The translations under genes and the position numbers were made by a program. The notes beneath the pieces are model-generated. The model worked only from the letters and a program-made list of their open reading frames with translations, was not told where the DNA came from and did not search any database. From NCBI RefSeq assembly GCF_029223585.1, contig NZ_CP119423.1, positions 806,001 through 870,000 of the forward strand: a stretch of 64,000 bases of DNA, read 5' to 3'. The stretch's first letter is position 1, and each line of letters opens with the position of its first letter. The stretch is from Photobacterium sp. DA100. Lineage in GTDB: Bacteria > Pseudomonadota > Gammaproteobacteria > Enterobacterales > Vibrionaceae. This document shows positions 19,760-28,506 of this stretch, piece after piece.

Positions 19760-20437
19760 ATGGACTTCAGTATTCTGGCCGACTCGTGGCCGATTTATTG
19801 GCAGGGGTTTTACACCACGGTATGGTTGGTGGCCGCTGCGTTGGTGATTGGCTTGGTGATTGCCATTCCGATCGGGATTGCCCGTAACAGCAAGGTACCG
19901 CTAGTTTTCGGACCAGCATGGGCGTTTATCTATTTTTTCCGTGGCACGCCGCTGCTGATCCAGCTTTATCTGATTTACTATGGATTGAGCCAGTTAATCA
20001 GCGTACAGGGCACACTGTGGCAGGAAGCGTGGTTCTGCGCGCTGGTGGCTTTTGTGCTCAATACCGCAGCCTACACCGCAGAGATTGTCCGGGGTTCGAT
20101 TAACAGTATGCCGAAAGGCGAAATCGAAGCAGCCAAGGCGTACGGCATGAGCCCCACTCAGGCGTTCCGCCGGATCATCCTGCCGAGCTCGCTGCGCCGT
20201 GCGCTGCCTGCTTACAGTAATGAGGTGATTTTCATGCTGCACGGCTCGGCCGTGGCCGGTATTGTCACCATTGTCGATCTGACCGGGGCGGCCAAAATCG
20301 TGAATTCCCGTTACTACGCGCCGTTTGAATCCTACCTGTTTGCCGGTATGTTCTATATGGTGCTGACCTTTGTCATTCTGTGGGGCTTCCGCAAGCTCGA
20401 GGGGCGCTGGATGAGGCATATGCGGCCATTGTCGTAG
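19760..20437 (+). CDS. Basic amino-acid ABC transporter permease (HisM/AotM type)
   Basis: Protein of 225 residues starting 2 bases after the previous stop. About five membrane segments, with the EAA loop EAAKAYGMSPTQAFRRIILPSSLRRALPAYSNE at about residues 122-155. The motif FFRGTPLLIQLYLIYYGL near the second helix is typical of polar amino-acid permeases. Last gene of the operon; a strong bidirectional terminator follows. Confidence 0.95.
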   Translation: MDFSILADSWPIYWQGFYTTVWLVAAALVIGLVIAIPIGIARNSKVPLVFGPAWAFIYFFRGTPLLIQLYLIYYGLSQLISVQGTLWQEAWFCALVAFVLNTAAYTAEIVRGSINSMPKGEIEAAKAYGMSPTQAFRRIILPSSLRRALPAYSNEVIFMLHGSAVAGIVTIVDLTGAAKIVNSRYYAPFESYLFAGMFYMVLTFVILWGFRKLEGRWMRHMRPLS

Positions 20438-20462
20438 TGATTGGAGATGCATGCGGCATATT

Positions 20463-20502
20463 GAAAAAGAAGCCCAGCCAATAATTGGCTGGGCTTCTTT
20501 TT
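20463..20502. terminator. Bidirectional Rho-independent terminator
   Basis: Long hairpin GAAAAAGAAGCCCAGCCAAT / ATTGGCTGGGCTTCTTTTTT between convergent operons (ABC importer and grxB). Confidence 0.92.
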
Positions 20503-20542
20503 TCAGACACGGCAGTTGCTTTGAAATTTTGACGCCTGCCAA

Positions 20543-21193
20543 TTACACCGCGATATCGTCGTAGAGCGATGTCGATGTCAGAGCGGCTACTTCATCAATG
20601 TACTGGCGGATGCGTTCAGGGAACTGGACGCCTTTCACTACGGTCAGGTTGCGCAGTGAAGGGAACAGGTTGACGTCATCGTAGCTCAACACATTGCTGC
20701 GCTCAGACGGCAACTGCAGCCATGACAGCTTCTCGAAAGTGGCATTGAGCTCGGCCAGGTACTCCGCAGATTTGCTGAAGGCATCGTCGAAGTCCTGCTC
20801 GATCATCGCGGTCTTGTTCTTGGTAAACCACGCCTTGGCTTCTTCGCATTGGAACTCTGGCAGCTCGACCTTCATCCAGCGCGGGTATAGCAAGCGGCTG
20901 CTGTAGGGGCGGGCAATATCAGCCCACGTGCTGATGCTGTCGTCATTGCTGCCGGTCGCCAATACCGGGTTACCATCGAGGGCATCGATATAAGCGGCGA
21001 TGTCGAGGCTTTCGGCCATGTAGCTGCCGTCTTCTTTTTGGAGGATAGGCACTAGGTTGGCACCGACTTTGTCGATACGTGCGTCCACGTCATGGTTCTG
21101 CAGGTAGACCAGTTCAATGTCTGCCTTTTTCAGACCTGCCACCATCATGGCCTTGATACAGAAAGGGCAGTGGTCAAATACAAACAGTTTCAT
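20543..21193 (-). CDS. grxB: Glutaredoxin 2
   Basis: Protein of 216 residues, the GrxB length, with a GST-like fold rather than the 9-kDa glutaredoxin form. Active-site C9-P-F-C12 is at the N-terminus in FDHCPFCIKAMM, the cis-Pro region is LVPILQKEDG, and a C-terminal all-helical GST-like domain ends at LYDDIAV. It reduces protein disulfides and glutathione mixed disulfides in the cytosol. Confidence 0.95.
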   Translation of the reverse strand: MKLFVFDHCPFCIKAMMVAGLKKADIELVYLQNHDVDARIDKVGANLVPILQKEDGSYMAESLDIAAYIDALDGNPVLATGSNDDSISTWADIARPYSSRLLYPRWMKVELPEFQCEEAKAWFTKNKTAMIEQDFDDAFSKSAEYLAELNATFEKLSWLQLPSERSNVLSYDDVNLFPSLRNLTVVKGVQFPERIRQYIDEVAALTSTSLYDDIAV

Positions 21194-21282
21194 CTTCTTT
21201 CCTTGTGGGTCAACGTGTGCAATGTATTGCCAGTAAGAGGAGCTACTGCCCCTCTCACCGATTTAAAATATCTTATCCGGCT

Positions 21283-22089
21283 TTATTGGAAAGTGGACCA
21301 AATAGGGGCATGGTCTGACGGCTTATCGATACCGCGTAGCTCGTAATCGATGCCTGCCTCAACACAGCGTTCAGCCAGAGACGGCGTTGCGAGTACCACG
21401 TCAATGCGTAGGCCGCGGTTATCGACGAAGCCTTTCGAGCGGTAGTCGAACCACGAGAACTTGTCGTCAACCTCTGGGTGAAGCTGGCGGAAGGTATCGA
21501 CAAAGCCCCAGTCGAGCAGGGTTTTGAGCCATTCTCGCTCGATAGGCTGGAATGAACATTTGCCGGTCTTCAGCCAGCGCTTGGCGTTGGCCGGGCCGAT
21601 GCCGATATCCAGATCAACGGGACTGATGTTGATATCGCCCATCACAATCAATTCTTCGTCGTTGCTGTGGTGTTGGTTGAGGTAGGTCATCAGATCGGCG
21701 TAGAACTTCTCCTTGGCCGGGAACTTGGTTTCGTGGCTAATGTTGTCACCCTGTGGGAAGTAGCCGTTCAACACCGTGATCTTGCGGCCATCTTCCTGCT
21801 CGAAGGTCGCCATGATCATACGGCGCTGGGCCTCTTCGTCATCGGTCGGGAAGCCTTTGCGTACTTCAACGGGCTCCTGCTTGCACAGCATGGCGACACC
21901 GTAGTGGGCTTTTTGGCCATGGTGGTAGACTTTGTAGCCCATCGCTTCGACATCTTCGATCGGGAAGGCCTCGTCGTGGACTTTGATTTCCTGCAGGCCG
22001 ATCACGTCTGGCTGGTGTTTGTCGATCAAAGCTTGCAGTTGATGAAGGCGAGCACGGAGGCCGTTGATGTTGAAGGAGATGACTTTCAT
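21283..22089 (-). CDS. xthA: Exodeoxyribonuclease III (AP endonuclease)
   Basis: Protein of 268 residues from ATG 22089 ([15 protein letters not shown]), preceded by AAGGA; the frame extends further upstream without a plausible start. Catalytic residues of the exonuclease/endonuclease/phosphatase fold are seen: N7 in [10 protein letters not shown]34 in GLQEIKV, MGDINI with the Asp/Asn pair, and PSDHAP with the terminal His. It repairs abasic sites and removes 3' blocks. Common 268-residue length. Confidence 0.97.
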   Translation of the reverse strand: MKVISFNINGLRARLHQLQALIDKHQPDVIGLQEIKVHDEAFPIEDVEAMGYKVYHHGQKAHYGVAMLCKQEPVEVRKGFPTDDEEAQRRMIMATFEQEDGRKITVLNGYFPQGDNISHETKFPAKEKFYADLMTYLNQHHSNDEELIVMGDINISPVDLDIGIGPANAKRWLKTGKCSFQPIEREWLKTLLDWGFVDTFRQLHPEVDDKFSWFDYRSKGFVDNRGLRIDVVLATPSLAERCVEAGIDYELRGIDKPSDHAPIWSTFQ

Positions 22090-22283
22090 TGATTTTGGTG
22101 TCCTTGATTGTAAAGGCTTCTTTGGCAAAACCTGCTGTAGTTCATCGATGTTACCACCATTTAGCGCAAATTGGCTGGTGTATGTGTGACAAAGTACATT
22201 TGTTGCCCGCATCTATGTTTTGGCCAGGTTATCATCGAGCATAAAGGCTACTTGTTGCTTGAACAAAGGACAGGGGAGGGTTT

Positions 22284-22317
22284 CCCAAAGGTTAATGCGG
22301 TATGTTTAACCTTTGGG
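22284..22317. terminator. 12-bp perfect inverted repeat between lipoprotein gene and xthA
   Basis: CCCAAAGGTTAA / TTAACCTTTGGG separated by 10 bases. It lies 37 bp after the lipoprotein stop and upstream of xthA. No U run follows on either strand, so it may be an mRNA 3' hairpin or a protein-binding dyad rather than an intrinsic terminator. Confidence 0.45.
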
Positions 22318-22353
22318 AGTGAGGCTGGCAAGGCGATTAGCCTCGAAGATTAG

Positions 22354-22605
22354 CTAGTTAGTATCTTCATCTGCGCTGTCTGTTTCTGAACCTTCAGGCT
22401 CTGAATCCTCAGGCTCTGAAGCTTCAGGTTCATCAGCTTCTTCGGTGTCCTCTGTTTCAGTAGGAACGTCAGAACCTTCAGTTACCTCCATGACTTCGAC
22501 ACTTTCTTCCACTTCAGGAGCAGGGGCCGGAGGTGTGCTTTCACCACAACCGGTGAGCAGTGATACCAAGAGTATGAAAAAACCAGCAGTTAGTTTGTTC
22601 AACAT
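22354..22605 (-). CDS. Small acidic lipoprotein
   Basis: About 83 residues. Signal peptide II ends in LLVSLLTGC, a lipobox, so the mature protein is lipid-anchored at Cys. The rest is a Pro/Glu/Asp/Ser-rich low-complexity tail with imperfect repeats of the type SEPEDSEPEGSETDSADE, probably disordered and strongly negative. Two ATG codons (22611 and 22605) could be the start; 22605 has the better distance from GAGG. I do not recognise a functional family. Divergent from the GlsB-like gene. Confidence 0.65.
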   Translation of the reverse strand: MLNKLTAGFFILLVSLLTGCGESTPPAPAPEVEESVEVMEVTEGSDVPTETEDTEEADEPEASEPEDSEPEGSETDSADEDTN

Positions 22606-22778
22606 ATACATCGTCCTCACGCAGGGCAGGCTTTGGATGAGTAAGCCGTGTGATTTTTAAGATTAGTGCAATAAGGTGCGATCTGCCGCCTGAAGTCACC
22701 TGGGGATATACCCATATCAAACGACCTTGTCTAAGCTCTATCAGGTACTATTCAAGCAACTGATAGCGAGGATAAAGC

Positions 22779-23030
22779 ATGGGAATTATTTCTTGGATTA
22801 TTCTTGGGCTTATTGCCGGTGCGCTGGCGAAGTGGCTAATGCCTGGGGATGACGGTGGTGGCTGGATAGCAACAATGGGCCTCGGTATTGCCGGTGCGTT
22901 TGTCGGCGGCTGGGTGGGATCGTTTATCGGTCTCGGAGCGGCAACTGGCGTGAACTTCGGTAGCCTGGTTACGGCGACCTTCGGGGCGTTGATCCTGTTG
23001 TTTGTGTATAACAAGTTCATACGAAAATAA
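22779..23030 (+). CDS. GlsB/YeaQ/YmgE-family small membrane protein
   Basis: Protein of 83 residues with three Gly-rich hydrophobic helices (IISWIILGLIAGALAKWLMPG, then MGLGIAGAFVGGWVGSFIGLG, then LVTATFGALILLFVYNKF). This is the transglycosylase-associated/GlsB family, often induced by stress; the molecular role is not established. Start ATG has GAGG upstream. Single gene. Confidence 0.88.
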   Translation: MGIISWIILGLIAGALAKWLMPGDDGGGWIATMGLGIAGAFVGGWVGSFIGLGAATGVNFGSLVTATFGALILLFVYNKFIRK

Positions 23031-23177
23031 GACCAGGGCCAATGGCTGGAGTTGTTCAAGGAAACTGATGATCTTGTTCAATTCCCGCCTCCGGACATCT
23101 TGCCAGCCGCTTCCTATAATCGATGCATAGTTAAGAGAGATACATAGGCATTAAAATTCGAAGGCGAGGAGCGGCTG

Positions 23178-24143
23178 ATGGGTAAGTTAGTAAAGGGCGT
23201 TTGGCATGATGTCTGGTACGAGACCGACAACAACAAGGGAGAGTTTGTCCGTGAGGATGCTGGGTTTAGAAACTGGTTGACGGCTGACGGCAGCGCTGGG
23301 CCCAATGGCGAAACCGGCTTCAAGGCTGAATTGGGCCGTTACCACTTGTATGTCTCGCTGGCTTGCCCGTGGGCACATCGCACCCTGATTTTCCGTGCAC
23401 TTAAAGGCTTGGCTCCCCATATTGATGTCACCGTGGTCAGCCCGGACATGCGTACCAAAGGCTGGGAGTTTCCGCAGCCGGAGCCGCTTTATGGCTATCA
23501 ATACCTGCACCAGATTTATACCAAGGCCAAAAGTGATTACACCGGGCGGGTAACGGTGCCGGTGCTTTGGGACAAGAAGACAGAAACCATTGTGAGCAAT
23601 GAGTCGTCGGAGATCATCCGGATGTTCAACGCAGCGTTCAATGAGCTCACGGCTGATCAGCAGGACTTCTTCCCCAGCGAGCTGCGCCAGGACATCGAAC
23701 AGTGGAATGATTTTATTTATCCCAATATCAACAACGGGGTCTATCGCTGTGGTTTTGCCACAACCCAAGCTGCTTACGACACCGCTTTTGACAACCTTTT
23801 CGGGGCACTCGAGAAGCTGGATACCCATTTGGCGACCAGTCGCTACTTGGTTGGGACCAGGCTGACAGAAGCGGACTGGCGCCTGTTTACCACGCTAGTG
23901 CGGTTTGATGCGGTATATGTCGGGCATTTCAAATGTAACCTTAAGCGCATTGCCGATTACCCCAACCTCCAAGGATACCTTAGGGAGCTATACCAGTATC
24001 CGGGGGTGGCCGAAACGGTCGATATGTACCATATCAAGCGCCACTACTATTACAGCCACAATATGATTAACCCGACCGGTATTGTCCCCAAAGGGCCAGA
24101 GCTGGACTTCTCATCCCCCCATGGCCGGCATCACCTCTGTTAG
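23178..24143 (+). CDS. yqjG: Glutathionyl-hydroquinone reductase (YqjG/ECM4 type)
   Basis: Protein of 321 residues, the normal length for Xi-class glutathione transferases. Catalytic C63 is in SLACPWAHRTLI, and the family also shows VPVLWDKKTETIVSNESSEIIRMFN and the C-terminal GLY/HRHYY region (YHIKRHYYYSHNMINPTGIVPKGP split across residues 285-310). These enzymes reduce glutathionyl-hydroquinones to hydroquinones. GAGGAG ribosome site. Its 3' end overlaps the convergent response-regulator gene by 4 bp. Confidence 0.92.
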   Translation: MGKLVKGVWHDVWYETDNNKGEFVREDAGFRNWLTADGSAGPNGETGFKAELGRYHLYVSLACPWAHRTLIFRALKGLAPHIDVTVVSPDMRTKGWEFPQPEPLYGYQYLHQIYTKAKSDYTGRVTVPVLWDKKTETIVSNESSEIIRMFNAAFNELTADQQDFFPSELRQDIEQWNDFIYPNINNGVYRCGFATTQAAYDTAFDNLFGALEKLDTHLATSRYLVGTRLTEADWRLFTTLVRFDAVYVGHFKCNLKRIADYPNLQGYLRELYQYPGVAETVDMYHIKRHYYYSHNMINPTGIVPKGPELDFSSPHGRHHLC

Positions 24144-25858
24144 CCGGCGGAGGTGGTTTCGGTATCAAGAAAGCGCTGGGTTTGCTTTTTGTAGGTCAGC
24201 GCGACCCTATGCTGGTGCGGGGAGGCTTTCTTACTGATCATTCCTTCCAGTAGCTCTTTGCGCCAGTTCTCCAAGTCATTGGGCAGTGGCATGGAGCTGA
24301 TGGCTTTCATATTGTGTTTTATATCCTCTTCGCTGCCCGTATTGAGATCCAGCATACATTGCAGGAAGCCGAGATTGGCTTCGCTGCAAAGCGGATACTC
24401 ATGGACAATCTTCTGGTAGCGGGGAAATGCCTGCTCCGACGATGTTTGCAATACTCGGTAAGCCTCGCTCAACTGCTCCTCAAGTTGTTTGATTCTCTCA
24501 GCAAGGTGGGTTTGCTGTTTGATATCGCTGAGTCGGTTTTGGCTATGGCCGTCAAATCGGTTACGTTTTTCTATCGCCTGCATGATACTGCTGATCAGCT
24601 GGGTTTCACCGAGATGGATCAATAGCGGGAGGGTATCGGCCAAAATTACCGACGGGAGTTGGGGGATCTTATTGAAAAATGGTGATAGTCCTAGCAGTAA
24701 GCGTCGTTTGGCCTTGAGAGGCTGCGCATTGCCAAGTAGCAACCGGCTCATGAAGATATGACTGTAGGCGTTGAGGAACGGTTCCTGGGCCGGCATCACC
24801 CGCGAATGGGCGCGCTTATTGATTTTTTGCAACTCGAGCTTAAGATGCTGGCGCTGGCTGAGCGATGGTTGGCTGAAATAAACCTGCTCGAAAATAGCCA
24901 TGTACTCTGCCAGGCAGATAATCCATTCGACATCGATGATCGGCAGGTGGTTGGCAAGGTTTTGGCCCGCTTTGAGCACTTGTTCAACCCGATCCAGATC
25001 AGCGGCCAGCTGAGCAACCTTGAGGGCGCGATGGCTGATGCTCGGGGTGAGCTTGAGTGCTTTTTGGGCACAGCTCAGGGCATCGTAATAGGCTTTGTCT
25101 TGCTCTTGGTAACTGGCAAGGTAGTCGTAGAGCTCAATGTGCAGTGGTGATTGCTGGAGCTGGCATTCCAAAAGATGAATAGCCGCTTTGAGCTGGTTAT
25201 TGTGGTGCAGGATCTTTGCCGAGATGAGGCTCAGCCTGGGTGACGGATGGTGCTTTCTCAGGATGCTGGCATATTTCTCGGCTTGGCGCCACTGGCCATC
25301 TTCGATCAGCAAGTCCAGCAATAATCCTTCGAGTTTGTGGTGGTAGCCAGTATGCATAAGTTGCTTTTTGCAAACCGCAATGGCCTGTTGCCGGTCTTGC
25401 TTGAGCAGAGCTTTGTAAACAGGAGCCCGCAGTGCACATTCTTCTAGGGTCGAGAGCAGCTTGGCTTTGACCATATCAGCGGTGATCGGCTTGGCCATGA
25501 AGCAGTCGGGCTCCACCGACATGCTGGTTAATATGACCTCGGCCGAGTGATCGCCGGAAATCATGATAATACCGCAGTAAGGCGAAACCAGCTTTCTGCG
25601 ACGAAGCAAGTTTATCAGTTCGGTGCCGGTGAGAGGGCCTTCCAGATGGTAGTCGATGAGCAGGACATCGTAGGCAATATGCTCGCAGTGTTGCTGGGCC
25701 TGCTGGTGATCGTATGCCGTGTTGATATGGGTTAACCCGATTTGCTGCAAAATAGACTTGAGCATGGTTGTCGCTAAACGCTGATCGTCAACTATCAGGG
25801 CTTTCACTGCGTGCAGGGGCAGTGTTTGTCCTTGAGGTTGACCCTGATTGTTTGGCAT
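24140..25858 (-). CDS. Response regulator with REC domain and long TPR-like helical output domain
   Basis: Protein of about 572 residues from ATG 25858. N-terminal receiver domain: acidic pair DD24-25, phospho-acceptor D69 in DVLLIDYHLEGP, Thr/Ser switch in IIMISGDHS, and Lys in CFMAKPIT near 120. The rest (residues 140-560) has no DNA-binding helix-turn-helix; it is helical repeats of TPR/SEL type, such as HIELYDYLASYQEQDKAYYDALSCAQKALKLTPS. So it probably acts by protein contacts. Related REC-TPR proteins occur in Vibrio without a fixed role. No histidine kinase gene is adjacent. Start is either 25858 or 25876. Confidence 0.88.
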   Translation of the reverse strand: MPNNQGQPQGQTLPLHAVKALIVDDQRLATTMLKSILQQIGLTHINTAYDHQQAQQHCEHIAYDVLLIDYHLEGPLTGTELINLLRRRKLVSPYCGIIMISGDHSAEVILTSMSVEPDCFMAKPITADMVKAKLLSTLEECALRAPVYKALLKQDRQQAIAVCKKQLMHTGYHHKLEGLLLDLLIEDGQWRQAEKYASILRKHHPSPRLSLISAKILHHNNQLKAAIHLLECQLQQSPLHIELYDYLASYQEQDKAYYDALSCAQKALKLTPSISHRALKVAQLAADLDRVEQVLKAGQNLANHLPIIDVEWIICLAEYMAIFEQVYFSQPSLSQRQHLKLELQKINKRAHSRVMPAQEPFLNAYSHIFMSRLLLGNAQPLKAKRRLLLGLSPFFNKIPQLPSVILADTLPLLIHLGETQLISSIMQAIEKRNRFDGHSQNRLSDIKQQTHLAERIKQLEEQLSEAYRVLQTSSEQAFPRYQKIVHEYPLCSEANLGFLQCMLDLNTGSEEDIKHNMKAISSMPLPNDLENWRKELLEGMISKKASPHQHRVALTYKKQTQRFLDTETTSAG

Positions 25859-25982
25859 TTCCTTATTCCAAATCATATGCTACCGATTGAATTTTAGGAA
25901 AAAAATGGCCATTAATCCAAATTAGTTGCTCAGGTTTGTGATTTGGGAGTAAAAAAATGCGCGGACAAAAAGGAGGGGGATG

Positions 25983-26012
25983 AAAAAAGCCAGCAGCTTG
26001 CGCTACTGGCTT
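25983..26012 (-). terminator. Rho-independent terminator after the tRNA-Tyr array
   Basis: Minus-strand hairpin AGCCAGTAGC GCAA GCTGCTGGCT followed by six T, directly after the last tRNA (26021). Confidence 0.88.
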
Positions 26013-26020
26013 TGGAATGA

Positions 26021-26105
<85 letters not shown>

Positions 26106-26171
26106 ACGGGGTGTTGCAATTTGTGTTGGCTTCTTGAGCCGGAAAACCGCTGTTGCCGTTTTCAGTAATGA

Positions 26172-26256
<85 letters not shown>

Positions 26257-26322
26257 ACGGGGTGTTGCAATTTGTGTTGGCTTCTTGAGCCGGAAAACCG
26301 CTGTTGCCGTTTTCAGTAATGA

Positions 26323-26407
<85 letters not shown>

Positions 26408-26473
26408 ACGGGGTGTTGCAATTTGTGTTGGCTTCTTGAGCCGGAAAACCGCTGTTGCCGTTTTCAGTAATGA

Positions 26474-26558
<85 letters not shown>

Positions 26559-26624
26559 ACGGGGTGTTGCAATTTGTGTTGGCTTCTTGAGCCGGAAAAC
26601 CGCTGTTGCCGTTTTCAGTAATGA

Positions 26625-26709
<85 letters not shown>

Positions 26710-26775
26710 ACGGGGTGTTGCAATTTGTGTTGGCTTCTTGAGCCGGAAAACCGCTGTTGCCGTTTTCAGTAATGA

Positions 26776-26860
<85 letters not shown>

Positions 26861-26926
26861 ACGGGGTGTTGCAATTTGTATTGGCTTCTTGAGCCGGAAA
26901 ACCGCAGATGCCGTTTTCAGTAATGA

Positions 26927-27011
<85 letters not shown>

Positions 27012-27092
27012 ACAGGGTTCTGGTTGCTAGGAGTAATCTCAACTAGCAGAAAAACGTACCTTACACAAGTCAGGCACACCTTTCAAGAATAA

Positions 27093-27177
<85 letters not shown>

Positions 27178-27192
27178 ACAAGTGCGGAGCGC

Positions 27193-27220
27193 ATATTAGC
27201 AAACCGAGATGTTCTGTAAA
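27193..27220 (-). promoter_or_regulatory. Sigma-70 promoter of the tRNA-Tyr array with GC-rich discriminator
   Basis: On the minus strand: -35 TTTACA, 16-bp spacer, -10 TAATAT, then the GC-rich discriminator GCGCTCCGC before the start. This layout is typical of stable-RNA promoters under stringent (ppGpp/DksA) control. Confidence 0.75.
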
Positions 27221-27402
27221 CCTTTTTCCTCACTATTTCTGTCTGCTTGCTGCTATTTTCATCATATTGTTGATTGAGATGGCGTTATTGGCGTTTTTTG
27301 ACGGTTTGGTAAATGTGACATTGCTTTTCTTTACACTTCTTTACCCCGCTTAAGGGTCGGTTCAGATATCATTCCCCCAGTTTATAAAAAATGGATTCCA
27401 CA

Positions 27403-28506
27403 ATGAAAAAGGTCCTTGTTGCGGCAATGGTGACTGCCGCGTTAACAGGTTGCGGCTATTTTTACTTCCAGAGTCAATCGGTAGCCGCCGAGCAGCCAAG
27501 TGCGCGTTCGGCTCGCGAGATCCCGGTGACACTTGGTCAAGTGAGTGCCCACTCTGTTGCTCAGTCTTTGTCATTGGTCGGTAAGCTTGAAGCGCAGCGC
27601 TCGGTTAATATCGCTACCCAAGTTGCCGCCCGTGTTGAGCAAATCGCGATTGGGGTAAACAGCAAGGTCGAGAAAGGCGAGCTGTTGGTTCAGCTTGATG
27701 ATGCCAAGCCGAAAGCAGCATACGCAGAGGCCCAGGCTTACTTGAATGACGAAAAGCGCAAGTACAACGAATACCAGAAGCTAGTGAGCCGCGGGGCGAT
27801 CACCCAAACGGAGTTGGATGCCCAGCTTGCCAGCGTCAATATTGCCGATGCCAGATTGCAGGCGGCAAAAGCCGATTTGGCCGATCATGCTATCCGCGCA
27901 CCCTTTAGCGGTACCGTTGGTTTGGTGGACTTTAGCGAGGGCCATATGCTGACCGTCGGCAGTGAGCTGTTTTCGCTTGATGATCTGTCATTAATGCGTC
28001 TGGATATTCAGGTACCCGAGCAGTATCTCTCTTTCCTGCGCGAGGGCATGACCGTGGAAGCCACGAGCCAAGCCTGGCCGGGCAGGGCGTTTAGCGGCCA
28101 AATTAAGGCGATTGACTCCCGTGTCCAGGCCGACTCCCTCAATATCCGTGTTCGCGTGGTGTTTGATAACCCGGAAGCTTTGCTCAAGCCGGGTATGCTG
28201 ATGGCGGCCAAGATTGGCTTTGCTCCGCAAGATGCAGCAGTGATCCCGGTGCAGGCACTGGAGTATTCAGGCACCAAGCGCTTCGTGTATTTGGTTGATG
28301 AAACCGGTAAAGCCCACCGGACCGAAGTCAAACTCGGTGTGCGGGTAGAGAACGAAGTGGTGATTGAGTCCGGGGTGGGTATTGGCGATCGTATTGTGGT
28401 TCAGGGACTGGTCAATATGCGTGACGGGGTGCAGGTTAATGACATCATGGCGCAAAGAAACCAAAACGCACCGAAACAACAGGTTCCAACGGGAGATGAT
28501 GCTTAA
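27403..28506 (+). CDS. RND efflux pump periplasmic adaptor (membrane fusion protein)
   Basis: About 367 residues. N-terminal signal MKKVLVAAMVTAALTGC ends in a lipobox-like LTGC, so it may be a lipoprotein, as AcrA is. Domains in order: barrel-sandwich half (SVNIATQVAARVEQIAIGVNSKVEKGELLVQLD), coiled-coil hairpin (residues about 100-155), second lipoyl half (IRAPFSGTVGLVDFSEG), beta-barrel and membrane-proximal part. It joins the inner-membrane RND pump to an outer-membrane channel. The stop overlaps the pump start (TAATG). An alternative start lies at 27391. No TolC-like gene is adjacent. Confidence 0.93.
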   Translation: MKKVLVAAMVTAALTGCGYFYFQSQSVAAEQPSARSAREIPVTLGQVSAHSVAQSLSLVGKLEAQRSVNIATQVAARVEQIAIGVNSKVEKGELLVQLDDAKPKAAYAEAQAYLNDEKRKYNEYQKLVSRGAITQTELDAQLASVNIADARLQAAKADLADHAIRAPFSGTVGLVDFSEGHMLTVGSELFSLDDLSLMRLDIQVPEQYLSFLREGMTVEATSQAWPGRAFSGQIKAIDSRVQADSLNIRVRVVFDNPEALLKPGMLMAAKIGFAPQDAAVIPVQALEYSGTKRFVYLVDETGKAHRTEVKLGVRVENEVVIESGVGIGDRIVVQGLVNMRDGVQVNDIMAQRNQNAPKQQVPTGDDA

